Below are positions 6,003 to 11,827 of a stretch of DNA of 11,827 bases, one piece after another. Numbering within the stretch: the stretch's first letter is position 1; the number at the start of each line of letters is the position of its first letter. Source of the DNA: Candidatus Roizmanbacteria bacterium CG_4_10_14_0_8_um_filter_39_9 (GTDB lineage: Bacteria > Patescibacteriota > Microgenomatia > UBA1406 > GWC2-37-13); contig PFLF01000081.1 in assembly GCA_002784505.1 (NCBI GenBank), positions 1-11,827 of the forward strand, read 5' to 3'. The position numbers and the translations under genes were made by a program. The notes under the pieces are model-generated. The model had not been told where the DNA came from and made no database searches. It worked only from the letters and a program-made list of their open reading frames with translations.

Positions 6003-7556
6003 TTATTTCTCATAACCCGCGATCTGTAGGGCTTCTTTTAAGAATCCTTCCGCCCTGCCTAATGACGACTCAACATATTTATTTGCTACAACAAGCGAAT
6101 GAAATGTGGGGAATATAACTTTACCATCGGCAAAAGCGTTAAGTTCGCTGACAATATCAACATCGGTTCGATTATTTAGGGTAACTATGCCTGCGTATTT
6201 TCGCGCTTCACTTGCACCCGATGCAGCAGGATTTACCGGAGCTTCAATTAGCCTGACCCCTTGGGCTGCCATCAGATCAATTCGTTCCATTGCCTTTTCA
6301 CGGCCTCCCTCAATTAAATGATGGACTCGTTTATTAATGCCTTCTATTATTTTTTCTCTCTCGGAACCTCCTGTCTCTCCTAATTTATTAAGCTTGATTA
6401 GATCTTGTAAAATATAGAAAAGCGTCATTCTTCTATTTATCATTCCGCCAATCCCGCCTTCTTTTGTTTTAACTCCAGTCATCTCACAAGCAGCTTTGGT
6501 GAGGGTTGAAAGTTGGAACGAAACCCGTAACTCGTGCGCCAATTCCGGTGACATACCAATTTTATCCGCAATAAGTTTGACTACCATTATTTCGCTTAAT
6601 CTGTCAACTCCAGCGTCTTTAATTCCACCTTCCTTTGATACACTTCCTAGGCGGCGTGCAACTGGTCCGTCGGCACCATTTAGTAAACTGGTGAGAATAT
6701 ACTCTCGATTAAAATCGGGAAAATCCCTGTTTTCTTTAATCATACCGCATATGTAACCCGTCATCTGAATCTGAGATAGAGTAATGTCATCTGCTGTGAG
6801 CTGCCTCCCCTCATTTATAGCTTTCTCAATATTTGTTCCAGGAAATCTACCCATTTTAATTTGTTTCTCAATATATTCGGGGAGTGCATTTTGTAAGTTT
6901 CTCAACGGATTTGTTCTATGTGAAACCCCTCCAATTGAAGGTGGGTTTAACATTTCATCATGAAGCCTTGTTAAATAGTATAAAGAATCTTCTCTTACAA
7001 ATTCACCTTCAAATAGAATTCCTCTATATTGCTCATCCATATAACCTGCCAATTTAATATCTACCGGTCGCTCAGAGTTAGAATTAAGTTTTATTCCAAT
7101 TACTGGTCCCTGCTTTATTGCCATGCGAGTTATCTTTGTGGCAATTTTAAAGTCTGCATCATTCCCTTCAAGGAATGCAACCATCGCCTTACTTTTTGGT
7201 ATCAACACGTCGTTCGAAATTGTATCGACTATTTCCTGTCTCTGTTGCTCTGTTGTTGTATTGCTAAAATATTCCTGACAAGCGGTAACGGGATCCATAA
7301 CATGGTATCCCAGTTCTTTGAGAGGTCCAATAATGGTGCTATTTGCCTCGGCAGAAGCGCCAGTTAAACCTGCAACATAAATCGGAACAAGCCTGTTTCC
7401 GGTCTCATTGTCTAAAACAAAACCATCGTCAGTAAACTGAAATTCACTGACACATGATGGTAATCGACCACTAAGAATACGAAGTGTTTCTCTTTCTGAT
7501 CTTTGTGCAATCGGATAATGATCCGCTCTCTGATGGGCTACAACTTCTCTTGTCAT
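6003..7556 (-). CDS. Deoxyribosyltransferase-like domain fused to a soluble CDP-alcohol phosphatidyltransferase-like domain
   Basis: A 517-residue protein with two recognisable parts. Residues about 57-185 resemble nucleoside 2-deoxyribosyltransferases: VPIYVAGLTG (57-66), LKELGYHVMDP, KSKAMVAFLEGNDADF and GPVIGIKL. The D-x-G-T...E block carrying the catalytic Glu reads DADFKIATKI, with no Glu. Residues about 254-390 carry D296-G-x2-A-R301-x8-G310-x3-D314-x3-D318, an exact match to the CDP-alcohol phosphatidyltransferase signature. ITLSQIQ lies upstream where that family has its TLxR segment, and a basic INRR follows. Known members are six-helix membrane enzymes; here the equivalent segments are short and charged, so the protein looks soluble. 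The C-terminal 100 residues (AAQGVRLIEAPVNPAASG...) are unrecognised. The start is fixed by a leaderless promoter. The activity is unknown; a nucleotide-linked substrate is an inference. Confidence 0.75.
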   Translation of the reverse strand: MTREVVAHQRADHYPIAQRSERETLRILSGRLPSCVSEFQFTDDGFVLDNETGNRLVPIYVAGLTGASAEANSTIIGPLKELGYHVMDPVTACQEYFSNTTTEQQRQEIVDTISNDVLIPKSKAMVAFLEGNDADFKIATKITRMAIKQGPVIGIKLNSNSERPVDIKLAGYMDEQYRGILFEGEFVREDSLYYLTRLHDEMLNPPSIGGVSHRTNPLRNLQNALPEYIEKQIKMGRFPGTNIEKAINEGRQLTADDITLSQIQMTGYICGMIKENRDFPDFNREYILTSLLNGADGPVARRLGSVSKEGGIKDAGVDRLSEIMVVKLIADKIGMSPELAHELRVSFQLSTLTKAACEMTGVKTKEGGIGGMINRRMTLFYILQDLIKLNKLGETGGSEREKIIEGINKRVHHLIEGGREKAMERIDLMAAQGVRLIEAPVNPAASGASEARKYAGIVTLNNRTDVDIVSELNAFADGKVIFPTFHSLVVANKYVESSLGRAEGFLKEALQIAGYEK

Positions 7557-7562
7557 TGGTGA

Positions 7563-7591
7563 AGTATACTATAAGACATATATTCTTTCAA
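7563..7591 (-). promoter_or_regulatory. Sigma-70-type promoter of the 517-residue gene, leaderless geometry
   Basis: Minus strand TTGAAA (7591-7586), 17-nt spacer, TATACT (7568-7563), 6 nt, then the ATG at 7556. Spacing to the start codon is identical to that at 2758 and 3787. No Shine-Dalgarno. Confidence 0.8.
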
Positions 7592-7605
7592 GCATGATCA
7601 TGTTC

Positions 7606-7639
7606 AAAAAAAGGCCCCAAATCCTTGAGGCCTTTTTTT
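7606..7639. terminator. Intrinsic terminator, bidirectional
   Basis: A7-GGCC on the left and GGCC-T7 on the right, with a short loop and a partly paired inner stem (CC/GA mismatch). It lies 13 bp past the stop of the small exported protein gene, whose transcript it would end, and just upstream of the promoter at 7563-7591. Symmetric T-runs make it usable in both directions. Confidence 0.85.
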
Positions 7640-7652
7640 ATTAACCTTAAAC

Positions 7653-7955
7653 TTATTTAAGTAGTCCAATTGATAAATCGTTTGATAGGGCAACATTACT
7701 TGATCCATTCACCTGTACTTGAGGAATAAGTTTGTCGCCAGTCGTCATTTCTTCTTGAATTTCCGCATCAACCTTGGTTATAACATTTCCGTCCAATGTT
7801 TGGTCCCGATCGTTACTATTCACAGTCGTACTTTCAGATGCATTTGTGACGACTTTTGCATTTGTATCACTTTTTACATTCAAACTCTTCACTGCACTGC
7901 CTATATGTGGCAAGCTCAAAACAATTGCTGCTACTGCCGATAATAATAATTTCAT
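7653..7955 (-). CDS. Small exported protein, putative ECF sigma target
   Basis: A 100-residue protein with an N-terminal signal peptide (MKLLLSAVAAIVLSLPHIGSA, likely cleavage after GSA at 21). The mature part is polar, rich in Asn, Ser, Thr and Asp, with no Cys and no recognised domain. Translation from the GTG at 7964 is rejected because that codon lies inside a strong Shine-Dalgarno, GGGGGTGA, placed correctly for the ATG at 7955. This is the only clear Shine-Dalgarno in the window. Its promoter region carries TCACAA-N14-CGTTATATA, the motif also found before the ECF sigma gene. It lies downstream of the sigma and DUF5667-like genes with its own promoter and its own terminator. It may be an envelope or secreted stress product, but its function cannot be read from the sequence. 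Confidence 0.75.
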   Translation of the reverse strand: MKLLLSAVAAIVLSLPHIGSAVKSLNVKSDTNAKVVTNASESTTVNSNDRDQTLDGNVITKVDAEIQEEMTTGDKLIPQVQVNGSSNVALSNDLSIGLLK

Positions 7956-7995
7956 ATGGTTCACCCCCTATCTTGAGTTAACTTCTAATACACCA

Positions 7996-8024
7996 TATAT
8001 AACGGAGATAGCGGTATTTTGTGA
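7996..8024 (-). promoter_or_regulatory. Candidate ECF-sigma promoter of the small exported protein
   Basis: Minus strand TCACAA (8024-8019), 14 nt, CGTTATATA (8004-7996), about 40 nt before the ATG at 7955. Both boxes and the 14-nt gap are identical to the sequence upstream of the sigma gene (9156-9128), while the bases between and around differ. The expected start leaves a leader of about 33 nt with a Shine-Dalgarno. Confidence 0.65.
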
Positions 8025-8040
8025 CGATTGAGTCTCTTAT

Positions 8041-8574
8041 CTATTTAACGAGTATGGATGGAAGAGATACGGTAGGGATGAGGAGCGTTTCGTTTGATAC
8101 CGTTGGGACGATCTTTGGGACATCTTTTAATATGGGAATCACCTGATCTTCAAGCTGCATTTCGACCCTTTTTTGAAGATCTTGTTTTTGGTATTGAATG
8201 AAATCAATTACTTCAGGTACAGACTTGGTCTTAATGTTTCTAAAATCCAATAATTTCCCTATGGCTGGAATCCGATCAAAAAGTTGTTGTATTTTTTCAA
8301 CTTTTTGCTTTACGGGATACAATACGTCTCCACTCCTACTTTGCTGAGATGCAATTAGTATGCCGGCACTCGACGTAACTACTAATAACGTGGTTACTGC
8401 AAAAGCTTGCATTGAAAACAAAGAAGATTGAAGAAGCGGCACCGCTGAAATAGGAAGTGAGGGGATAAGTGTTTTTTGAACATGCGCAACTAGCCGTTCA
8501 GGTGCCTTCACTGCACGTATTTTTTTTAGTTTCGTAATGATGTCTTGATAATTATCTTCGGCAAATTGTTTCAT
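8041..8574 (-). CDS. Membrane protein, DUF5667-like, putative anti-sigma partner
   Basis: A 177-residue protein. Residues 1-50 are cytoplasmic-type and charged, followed by one membrane helix (about 54-76, MQAFAVTTLLVVTSSAGILIA) and an external part. The segment SGDVLYPVKQKVEKIQ (81-96) is characteristic of DUF5667-type proteins, which often follow ECF sigma genes. A Pro/Val-rich tail (IVPTVSNETLLIPTVSLP) ends the protein. The ATG follows the sigma stop with one base between (TAA-T-ATG), so translation is coupled and the two proteins are likely made in fixed ratio. By position and topology it is a candidate membrane anti-sigma factor that would hold the sigma factor through its N-terminal region. 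No classic zinc-binding anti-sigma motif (HxxxCxxC) is present, so that role is inferred. Confidence 0.75.
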   Translation of the reverse strand: MKQFAEDNYQDIITKLKKIRAVKAPERLVAHVQKTLIPSLPISAVPLLQSSLFSMQAFAVTTLLVVTSSAGILIASQQSRSGDVLYPVKQKVEKIQQLFDRIPAIGKLLDFRNIKTKSVPEVIDFIQYQKQDLQKRVEMQLEDQVIPILKDVPKIVPTVSNETLLIPTVSLPSILVK

Positions 8575-8575
8575 A

Positions 8576-9112
8576 TTATTTTAATAATTCCCGTAATTTT
8601 TGCAAGGCTCTGTGTTGTAATGCACGGACGGCATCCTCCTGTTTGTTTAGGATCTGTGCTATTTCTTGATTTGACATATCTTCGATATACTTCATCGTTA
8701 TAACCTGCTTTTGTTCAGTGGTCAATTGGTTAAGACAAGACATGAGTTGGCGAATATCCTCATTCTTTTCAATTTCTGTCTCGATGACACTGTTGACACC
8801 GGTAATGTTTTCATCAAGCGCAATGGTTGGCTTGGCTTTACGGTAATGATCGACTACTACGTTTTTTGCAATCATATACAACCAAGCTTTCAAGGTACCG
8901 CGATGTTCTTTAAATTTTGTGATATTTTCCCACGCTTTGGTAAAGACCGTTTCCGACAAATCCTCAGCCAACTCCTGTTTCTGACCTACCCGGAAATAAA
9001 TGTATCGATAGATCGAATCAAGATATTTGAGATACAGTTTACCAAACGCGTCACTATCGCCATGCTTCAACCTTCTTATCAAGAATATATCAGATGACAG
9101 CCAATTTAACAT
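8576..9112 (-). CDS. ECF-family RNA polymerase sigma factor
   Basis: A 178-residue sigma-70-family factor of the ECF group, with only regions 2 and 4. Region 2 spans about 11-95: DAFGKLYLKYLDSIYRYIYF, the core-binding AEDLSETVFTKAWENI (49-64) and TLKAWLYMIAKNVVVDHYRK (73-92). Region 4 spans about 122-177: LTTEQKQVITMKYIEDMSNQEIAQIL, then the recognition helix around EDAVRALQHRALQKLRELL. The linker is typical in length. It heads a coupled two-gene unit with the DUF5667-like membrane protein. Upstream it has the same TCACAA-N14-CGTTATATA motif as the small exported gene, suggesting that it activates itself. The predicted leader is about 8 nt and has no Shine-Dalgarno. The signal that would release it is unknown. 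Confidence 0.93.
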   Translation of the reverse strand: MLNWLSSDIFLIRRLKHGDSDAFGKLYLKYLDSIYRYIYFRVGQKQELAEDLSETVFTKAWENITKFKEHRGTLKAWLYMIAKNVVVDHYRKAKPTIALDENITGVNSVIETEIEKNEDIRQLMSCLNQLTTEQKQVITMKYIEDMSNQEIAQILNKQEDAVRALQHRALQKLRELLK

Positions 9113-9127
9113 TTGTTGCTTATATGG

Positions 9128-9156
9128 TATATAACGTAATAATAAAGATGTTGTGA
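9128..9156 (-). promoter_or_regulatory. Candidate autoregulated ECF-sigma promoter
   Basis: Minus strand TCACAA (9156-9151), 14 nt, CGTTATATA (9136-9128), 15 nt, then the ATG at 9112. It is identical in both boxes and spacing to the motif at 8024-7996. A housekeeping -10 (TATAAG, ending 6 nt before the ATG) overlaps the region, so dual control is possible. Confidence 0.6.
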
Positions 9157-9226
9157 TGTAATGATGTTATGGTTGCCTACATATACTTTCATTTATGCCA
9201 AACTTTGCTCCTTATATTTTCTGTTG

Positions 9227-9252
9227 TATAGTGCGGAAGTATAGTGCGGAAG
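9227..9252. repeat. Perfect tandem 13-bp repeat
   Basis: TATAGTGCGGAAG occurs twice head to tail (9227-9239 and 9240-9252). It lies in the 235-bp divergent space between the ECF sigma gene and rlmN. It could be a two-site operator or a slippage product; no binding protein is known. Confidence 0.75.
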
Positions 9253-9263
9253 ATATATGTTTT

Positions 9264-9279
9264 TATCATAAATATGATA
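9264..9279. repeat. Inverted repeat upstream of rlmN
   Basis: Arms TATCATA and TATGATA with a 2-nt centre. Very AT-rich, so it could arise by chance. It lies 11 bp after the tandem 13-bp repeat, in the same divergent intergenic region. Confidence 0.35.
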
Positions 9280-9347
9280 GCATAAATACTATTTGCTGAG
9301 GGAAGAGTTGGTTAATTTAAACATTAAGGTGTAAATAATAATATATT

Positions 9348-10358
9348 ATGATTGACGAGTTTATTAAAAAGAATCTTTTGGCGTCATTTCGGATGGCTCA
9401 GTTTAATCAGGCATTTTATAAGGATTATATTTCATCTTTTGATGAACTTACCACCTGGTCAAAGAGGTTGAGGGAAGAACTGAAAAAAGCAGTCTCCTTT
9501 TCAACGCTTGTGGCAGTTAAAAAAATTGAGTCAAGTGATCACGGAACTCAAAAAGTGTTATTTAGCAGAATATCGGATGATAAATGTTTTGAGTCTGTTC
9601 TTATGCGACACGGCGACGGACGAAATACCGTGTGTGTTAGTTGTATGATTGGCTGTCCTGTCGGGTGTTTGTTTTGTGCCACCGGAAAAATGAAATTTGT
9701 CGGGAATTTATCCGCACAGGAAATTGTTGATCAGGTTCTCCACTTTGCGCGTCTATTAAAAAAAGAAAAACAAAGCCTAAGCAATATTGTATTTATGGGA
9801 ATGGGAGAGCCGCTTCTCAATTTAGACCAGGTGATGGAGTCGATCAAGATATTGAACTCTGCCGAAAAAATGGGCTTCGGTATTCGTCGGATAACTATTT
9901 CAACTTCCGGGATTACTCCAAAAATATTTGAGCTCATGAAACGGGGATATAAAGGAAGACTCGCATTGAGTCTCCACGCACCTCTGCAGAAACTGAGAGA
10001 ATCGATTATTCCAATTGCCAAAAAGTATGAGTTACTTGAACTGGTATCTGCAGTTAAAGCATTTGCAACGCGTACTCAGCTGCGGGTGAGTTACGAATAT
10101 ATTTTGATAAGCGGGCTAAACGACAAACCAACACATGCACAAAAACTCGTCAGATTACTCAGTAAAACTGATCCAGAACTCGTCCATGTAAATCTTATTC
10201 CGTATAATCCCGTGGGAAAAGCTGCTTTTATTCGCTCATCTTCAAATGCCATTCATGCGTTTGCCGACGTACTGACTCATGCCGGGATTCAGAATACTTT
10301 TCGAGTAACGATGGGGGATGATATAAAGGCTGCATGTGGACAGTTAGCGGCAGAATAG
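9348..10358 (+). CDS. rlmN: 23S rRNA (adenine-2503-C2)-methyltransferase RlmN
   Basis: A radical-SAM methylase that methylates C2 of A2503 in 23S rRNA and, in some bacteria, A37 of tRNAs. It is a 336-residue protein, slightly short for the family. The iron-sulfur cluster motif is C103-PVG-C107-LF-C110, followed by ATGKMKF. The two catalytic Cys are present: C96 in VCVSCMIG, seven residues before the first cluster Cys, and C330 in DDIKAACGQL. Other family blocks: VFMGMGEPLLNLD (148-160), ISTSGITP, LALSLHAP and HVNLIPYNPV. All key residues are present, so activity is expected. The ATG at 9348 has no Shine-Dalgarno at useful distance; AAGGTG lies too far upstream. A weak TTGGTT-N18-TAAATA would give a leader of only a few bases. 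Confidence 0.95.
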   Translation: MIDEFIKKNLLASFRMAQFNQAFYKDYISSFDELTTWSKRLREELKKAVSFSTLVAVKKIESSDHGTQKVLFSRISDDKCFESVLMRHGDGRNTVCVSCMIGCPVGCLFCATGKMKFVGNLSAQEIVDQVLHFARLLKKEKQSLSNIVFMGMGEPLLNLDQVMESIKILNSAEKMGFGIRRITISTSGITPKIFELMKRGYKGRLALSLHAPLQKLRESIIPIAKKYELLELVSAVKAFATRTQLRVSYEYILISGLNDKPTHAQKLVRLLSKTDPELVHVNLIPYNPVGKAAFIRSSSNAIHAFADVLTHAGIQNTFRVTMGDDIKAACGQLAAE

Positions 10359-10362
10359 GTTG

Positions 10363-10391
10363 TTGCGAAATAGAAACAAGTTATTTATCAT
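10363..10391 (+). promoter_or_regulatory. Possible promoter of the L,D-transpeptidase gene, leaderless geometry
   Basis: TTGCGA (10363-10368), 17-nt spacer, TATCAT (10386-10391), 6 nt, then the ATG at 10398. The hexamers are only fair matches, but the distance to the start codon equals that of the stronger promoters at 2758 and 7563. It starts just past the rlmN stop. Confidence 0.5.
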
Positions 10392-10397
10392 TAAAGA

Positions 10398-11075
10398 ATG
10401 AAAACGGGAAATAAAATTTGTATACGAACTTCATTTTTTAATTACCTTGTTTTAGCGGTGATTTTTACTGTGGCAATATATTCGCATTTAAACATGAATA
10501 CCGTTTCCTGTGCAAATTCCATCAGTTGCAAGACTCCCCCAAAATATGAAGCCGTAAAAAATGCAACGGGCCTGTTCTATAACAGTCTGGTACGTGCCCC
10601 AAATATTGGAGAGGTGCAAAGTGAAAAAAAAGTGTCAGTACTGGGGACGGATACTTCGCGAGCACAGAAACATATTTACGTAAATCTTACTACACAAACT
10701 CTTTTAGCATATGAGGGAAAGAACTTATTTTTGGAAACACCTGTTTCCACAGGGCTGTGGGGGAGAACTCCAAAGGGAGACTTTACTATTTGGACAAAAG
10801 TCAAATCAACCCGCATGACCGGGGGATCGGGCGAAGATTTTTATGATCTTCCCAATGTGCCGTATGTTATGTTTTTTTCAAATGCAGAAGTCCCGGGAAG
10901 TGTGGGTTTTAGCATTCATGGCACCTATTGGCATAATAATTTTGGTCATGCAATGAGTCACGGATGTGTGAATATGAAAACAACTGATGTTGCTAAATTG
11001 TTTGAATGGGCAGATGGGCCAGTTGATGGTAAGGAAGGAACAACTATAACTATATATGACAGTGAATCAGGATAA
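10398..11075 (+). CDS. L,D-transpeptidase (YkuD domain), membrane-anchored or exported
   Basis: Peptidoglycan cross-linking enzyme acting outside the cytoplasmic membrane. It has 225 residues: a basic N-terminus, a hydrophobic signal or anchor (about 15-31, NYLVLAVIFTVAIYSHL), a linker, and a YkuD catalytic domain from about 91 (KHIYVNLTTQTLLAYEG) to 220. The active-site motif is complete: H174-GTYWHNNFGHAM-S187-H188-G189-C190-VN, with Cys190 as nucleophile. TPVSTGLWGRTPKGDF (114-129) is the usual substrate-groove strand. The length is modest, with one catalytic domain and no LysM or peptidoglycan-binding module. It follows rlmN by 39 nt and precedes the next gene by 12 nt. It could remodel the wall, form 3-3 cross-links or attach proteins to it. 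Confidence 0.92.
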   Translation: MKTGNKICIRTSFFNYLVLAVIFTVAIYSHLNMNTVSCANSISCKTPPKYEAVKNATGLFYNSLVRAPNIGEVQSEKKVSVLGTDTSRAQKHIYVNLTTQTLLAYEGKNLFLETPVSTGLWGRTPKGDFTIWTKVKSTRMTGGSGEDFYDLPNVPYVMFFSNAEVPGSVGFSIHGTYWHNNFGHAMSHGCVNMKTTDVAKLFEWADGPVDGKEGTTITIYDSESG

Positions 11076-11087
11076 ATATAACTGAAT

Positions 11088-11705
11088 ATGACAAAAATAT
11101 CTAAAAATATTATATTTTATTTGACAATAGTTCTTATCCTATTTACCGCTTATGTAGCATATCATCAGAAAAAGAGCAGGGCTCATGACTATCCTGCTTT
11201 ATCCGCGACAATTACCCCAATCCCCGTGCCAATTAATGGTGTGCTCTCGATGGACTCTCCTGATGGAAGTAAAACACTTACACTCGAAAGTCAAAAGTTA
11301 ACAGAGACAACATCATATACCTTATCTGTTCTTACAAAAGCTGACGGTATGCATCAGCTGATTTTTAACAGCGATACTTATTTTTCTCAAAAGTTTGAGA
11401 TACCTTTTAATACCTGGTCTCCTGATAATCAATATATATTTTTGAAAGAAATTCGTCCAAACGCGGTAAATTACTATGTGTTTCAAAGCTCAGGCGATGT
11501 ATTTTGGGACGGAGCTTCTCTCCTATCCGTCCAAGATTTGTTTTCAAACCAAGTATCACATTACTTTATTGAAAATGTAACCGGTTGGGCAGCTCCAAAC
11601 CTGCTTGTTGTCAATGCGAAATCCACGGAAGGAGATCAACGTGTTTCTTTTTGGTTGGATGTACCTAGTCAGACTTTTATACAACTTGGAACCTACTTTA
11701 AATAA
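11088..11705 (+). CDS. Membrane-anchored outer-face protein, beta-rich
   Basis: A 205-residue protein with a single N-terminal membrane helix (about 8-25, IIFYLTIVLILFTAYVAY) followed by a basic stretch and a short Pro/Thr linker (ATITPIPVPI). The rest is beta-rich and contains two repeats of the kind seen in TolB/PD40-like propellers, SPDGSKTLTLES (57-68) and WSPDNQYIFLKEI, but at this length it cannot form a full propeller. The family is not otherwise recognised. It starts 12 nt after the L,D-transpeptidase stop without a Shine-Dalgarno, so it is probably cotranscribed and acts at the cell surface with that enzyme. Transcription likely ends at the hairpin overlapping its stop. Confidence 0.7.
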   Translation: MTKISKNIIFYLTIVLILFTAYVAYHQKKSRAHDYPALSATITPIPVPINGVLSMDSPDGSKTLTLESQKLTETTSYTLSVLTKADGMHQLIFNSDTYFSQKFEIPFNTWSPDNQYIFLKEIRPNAVNYYVFQSSGDVFWDGASLLSVQDLFSNQVSHYFIENVTGWAAPNLLVVNAKSTEGDQRVSFWLDVPSQTFIQLGTYFK

Positions 11706-11735
11706 GTTAACACACCGGGTGTGATAAGTTTTTGC
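11704..11735. terminator. Palindromic repeat R4 with T-run
   Basis: Core CACACC-G-GGTGTG (11711-11723) with outer arms that pair apart from two mismatches, followed by a T5 run (to 11733) on the plus strand. It overlaps the stop of the preceding gene and so serves as its terminator. It belongs to the family of 1494, 1573 and 5861. Confidence 0.7.
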
Positions 11736-11749
11736 AATTTAGGGCATGG

Positions 11750-11769
11750 TAACGTATTGGATTACGTTA
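11750..11769. repeat. Inverted repeat near the right edge
   Basis: Perfect 7-bp arms TAACGTA and TACGTTA with a 6-nt centre. It has no T-run, so it is not a typical terminator; it could be a protein site. Its partner gene, if any, lies right of the window. Confidence 0.4.
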
Positions 11770-11827
11770 ATCTTACTTAATAAAATAACTGAGAATGAAG
11801 TGAACCCCTCTTACTGTGCCAGTTATC

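Noticed and set aside
7029..7367. Plus-strand 112-codon frame opposite the 517-residue gene
   Set aside because: It is antisense to a clearly coding region with strong domain similarity; its Cys/Ile-rich composition is typical of a shadow frame.
7956..7964. Upstream GTG start for the small exported protein
   Set aside because: The GTG lies inside the Shine-Dalgarno GGGGGTGA, which is correctly spaced for the ATG at 7955; the signal peptide also begins naturally at that Met.
11773..11827. Possible 3' end of a minus-strand gene at the right edge
   Set aside because: Two minus frames stay open for about 17 codons and end at TAA, but this is too short to show coding, and no family is recognisable.

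Overview
The window looks like chromosomal DNA from a small-genome, AT-rich bacterium, most likely a Patescibacteria (CPR) lineage. The evidence is indirect: compact genes, an ECF sigma factor coupled to a membrane DUF5667-like protein, several orphan proteins and a YkuD L,D-transpeptidase. UGA acts as a normal stop (for example at 2842), which argues against the recoded Gracilibacteria/Absconditabacteria. I cannot place it more finely without rRNA.

Left edge (1-1440): the 3' part of a large serine recombinase gene runs rightwards and ends inside a tRNA-Glu(UUC) gene read antisense. This is most simply the right boundary of an integrated element whose body lies left of the window. Everything to the right looks like host DNA.

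Region 1441-4320 (minus strand): a CYTH/triphosphate-tunnel domain protein with an unrecognised N-terminal half, then a 312-residue orphan. A pseudogene copy of only the last 53 codons of the CYTH gene follows, containing a 90-bp block identical to the intact gene, plus a doubtful short ORF.

Region 4318-7556 (minus strand): a cyclase/kynurenine-formamidase family protein with altered metal ligands lies just downstream of a ten-helix drug/metabolite-type transporter. Next is a 517-residue protein joining a nucleoside 2-deoxyribosyltransferase-like domain to a region carrying the complete CDP-alcohol phosphatidyltransferase signature but no evident membrane helices. This is the strongest candidate for something undescribed.

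Region 7606-9156 (minus strand): an ECF sigma factor, its translationally coupled membrane partner, and a small exported protein. The sigma gene and the small exported gene share a bipartite upstream motif, TCACAA-N14-CGTTATATA, which suggests an autoregulated sigma factor and its target.

Right part (9348-11705, plus strand): rlmN, an L,D-transpeptidase and a membrane-anchored outer-face protein.

Two features recur across the window. Many genes have a -10 hexamer exactly 6 nt before the ATG and no Shine-Dalgarno sequence, as expected for leaderless mRNAs. A palindrome built on CAC(A/T)CC-N-GG(A/T)GTG occurs four times, each time beyond the 3' end of a gene, and in two cases with a T-run typical of a terminator.
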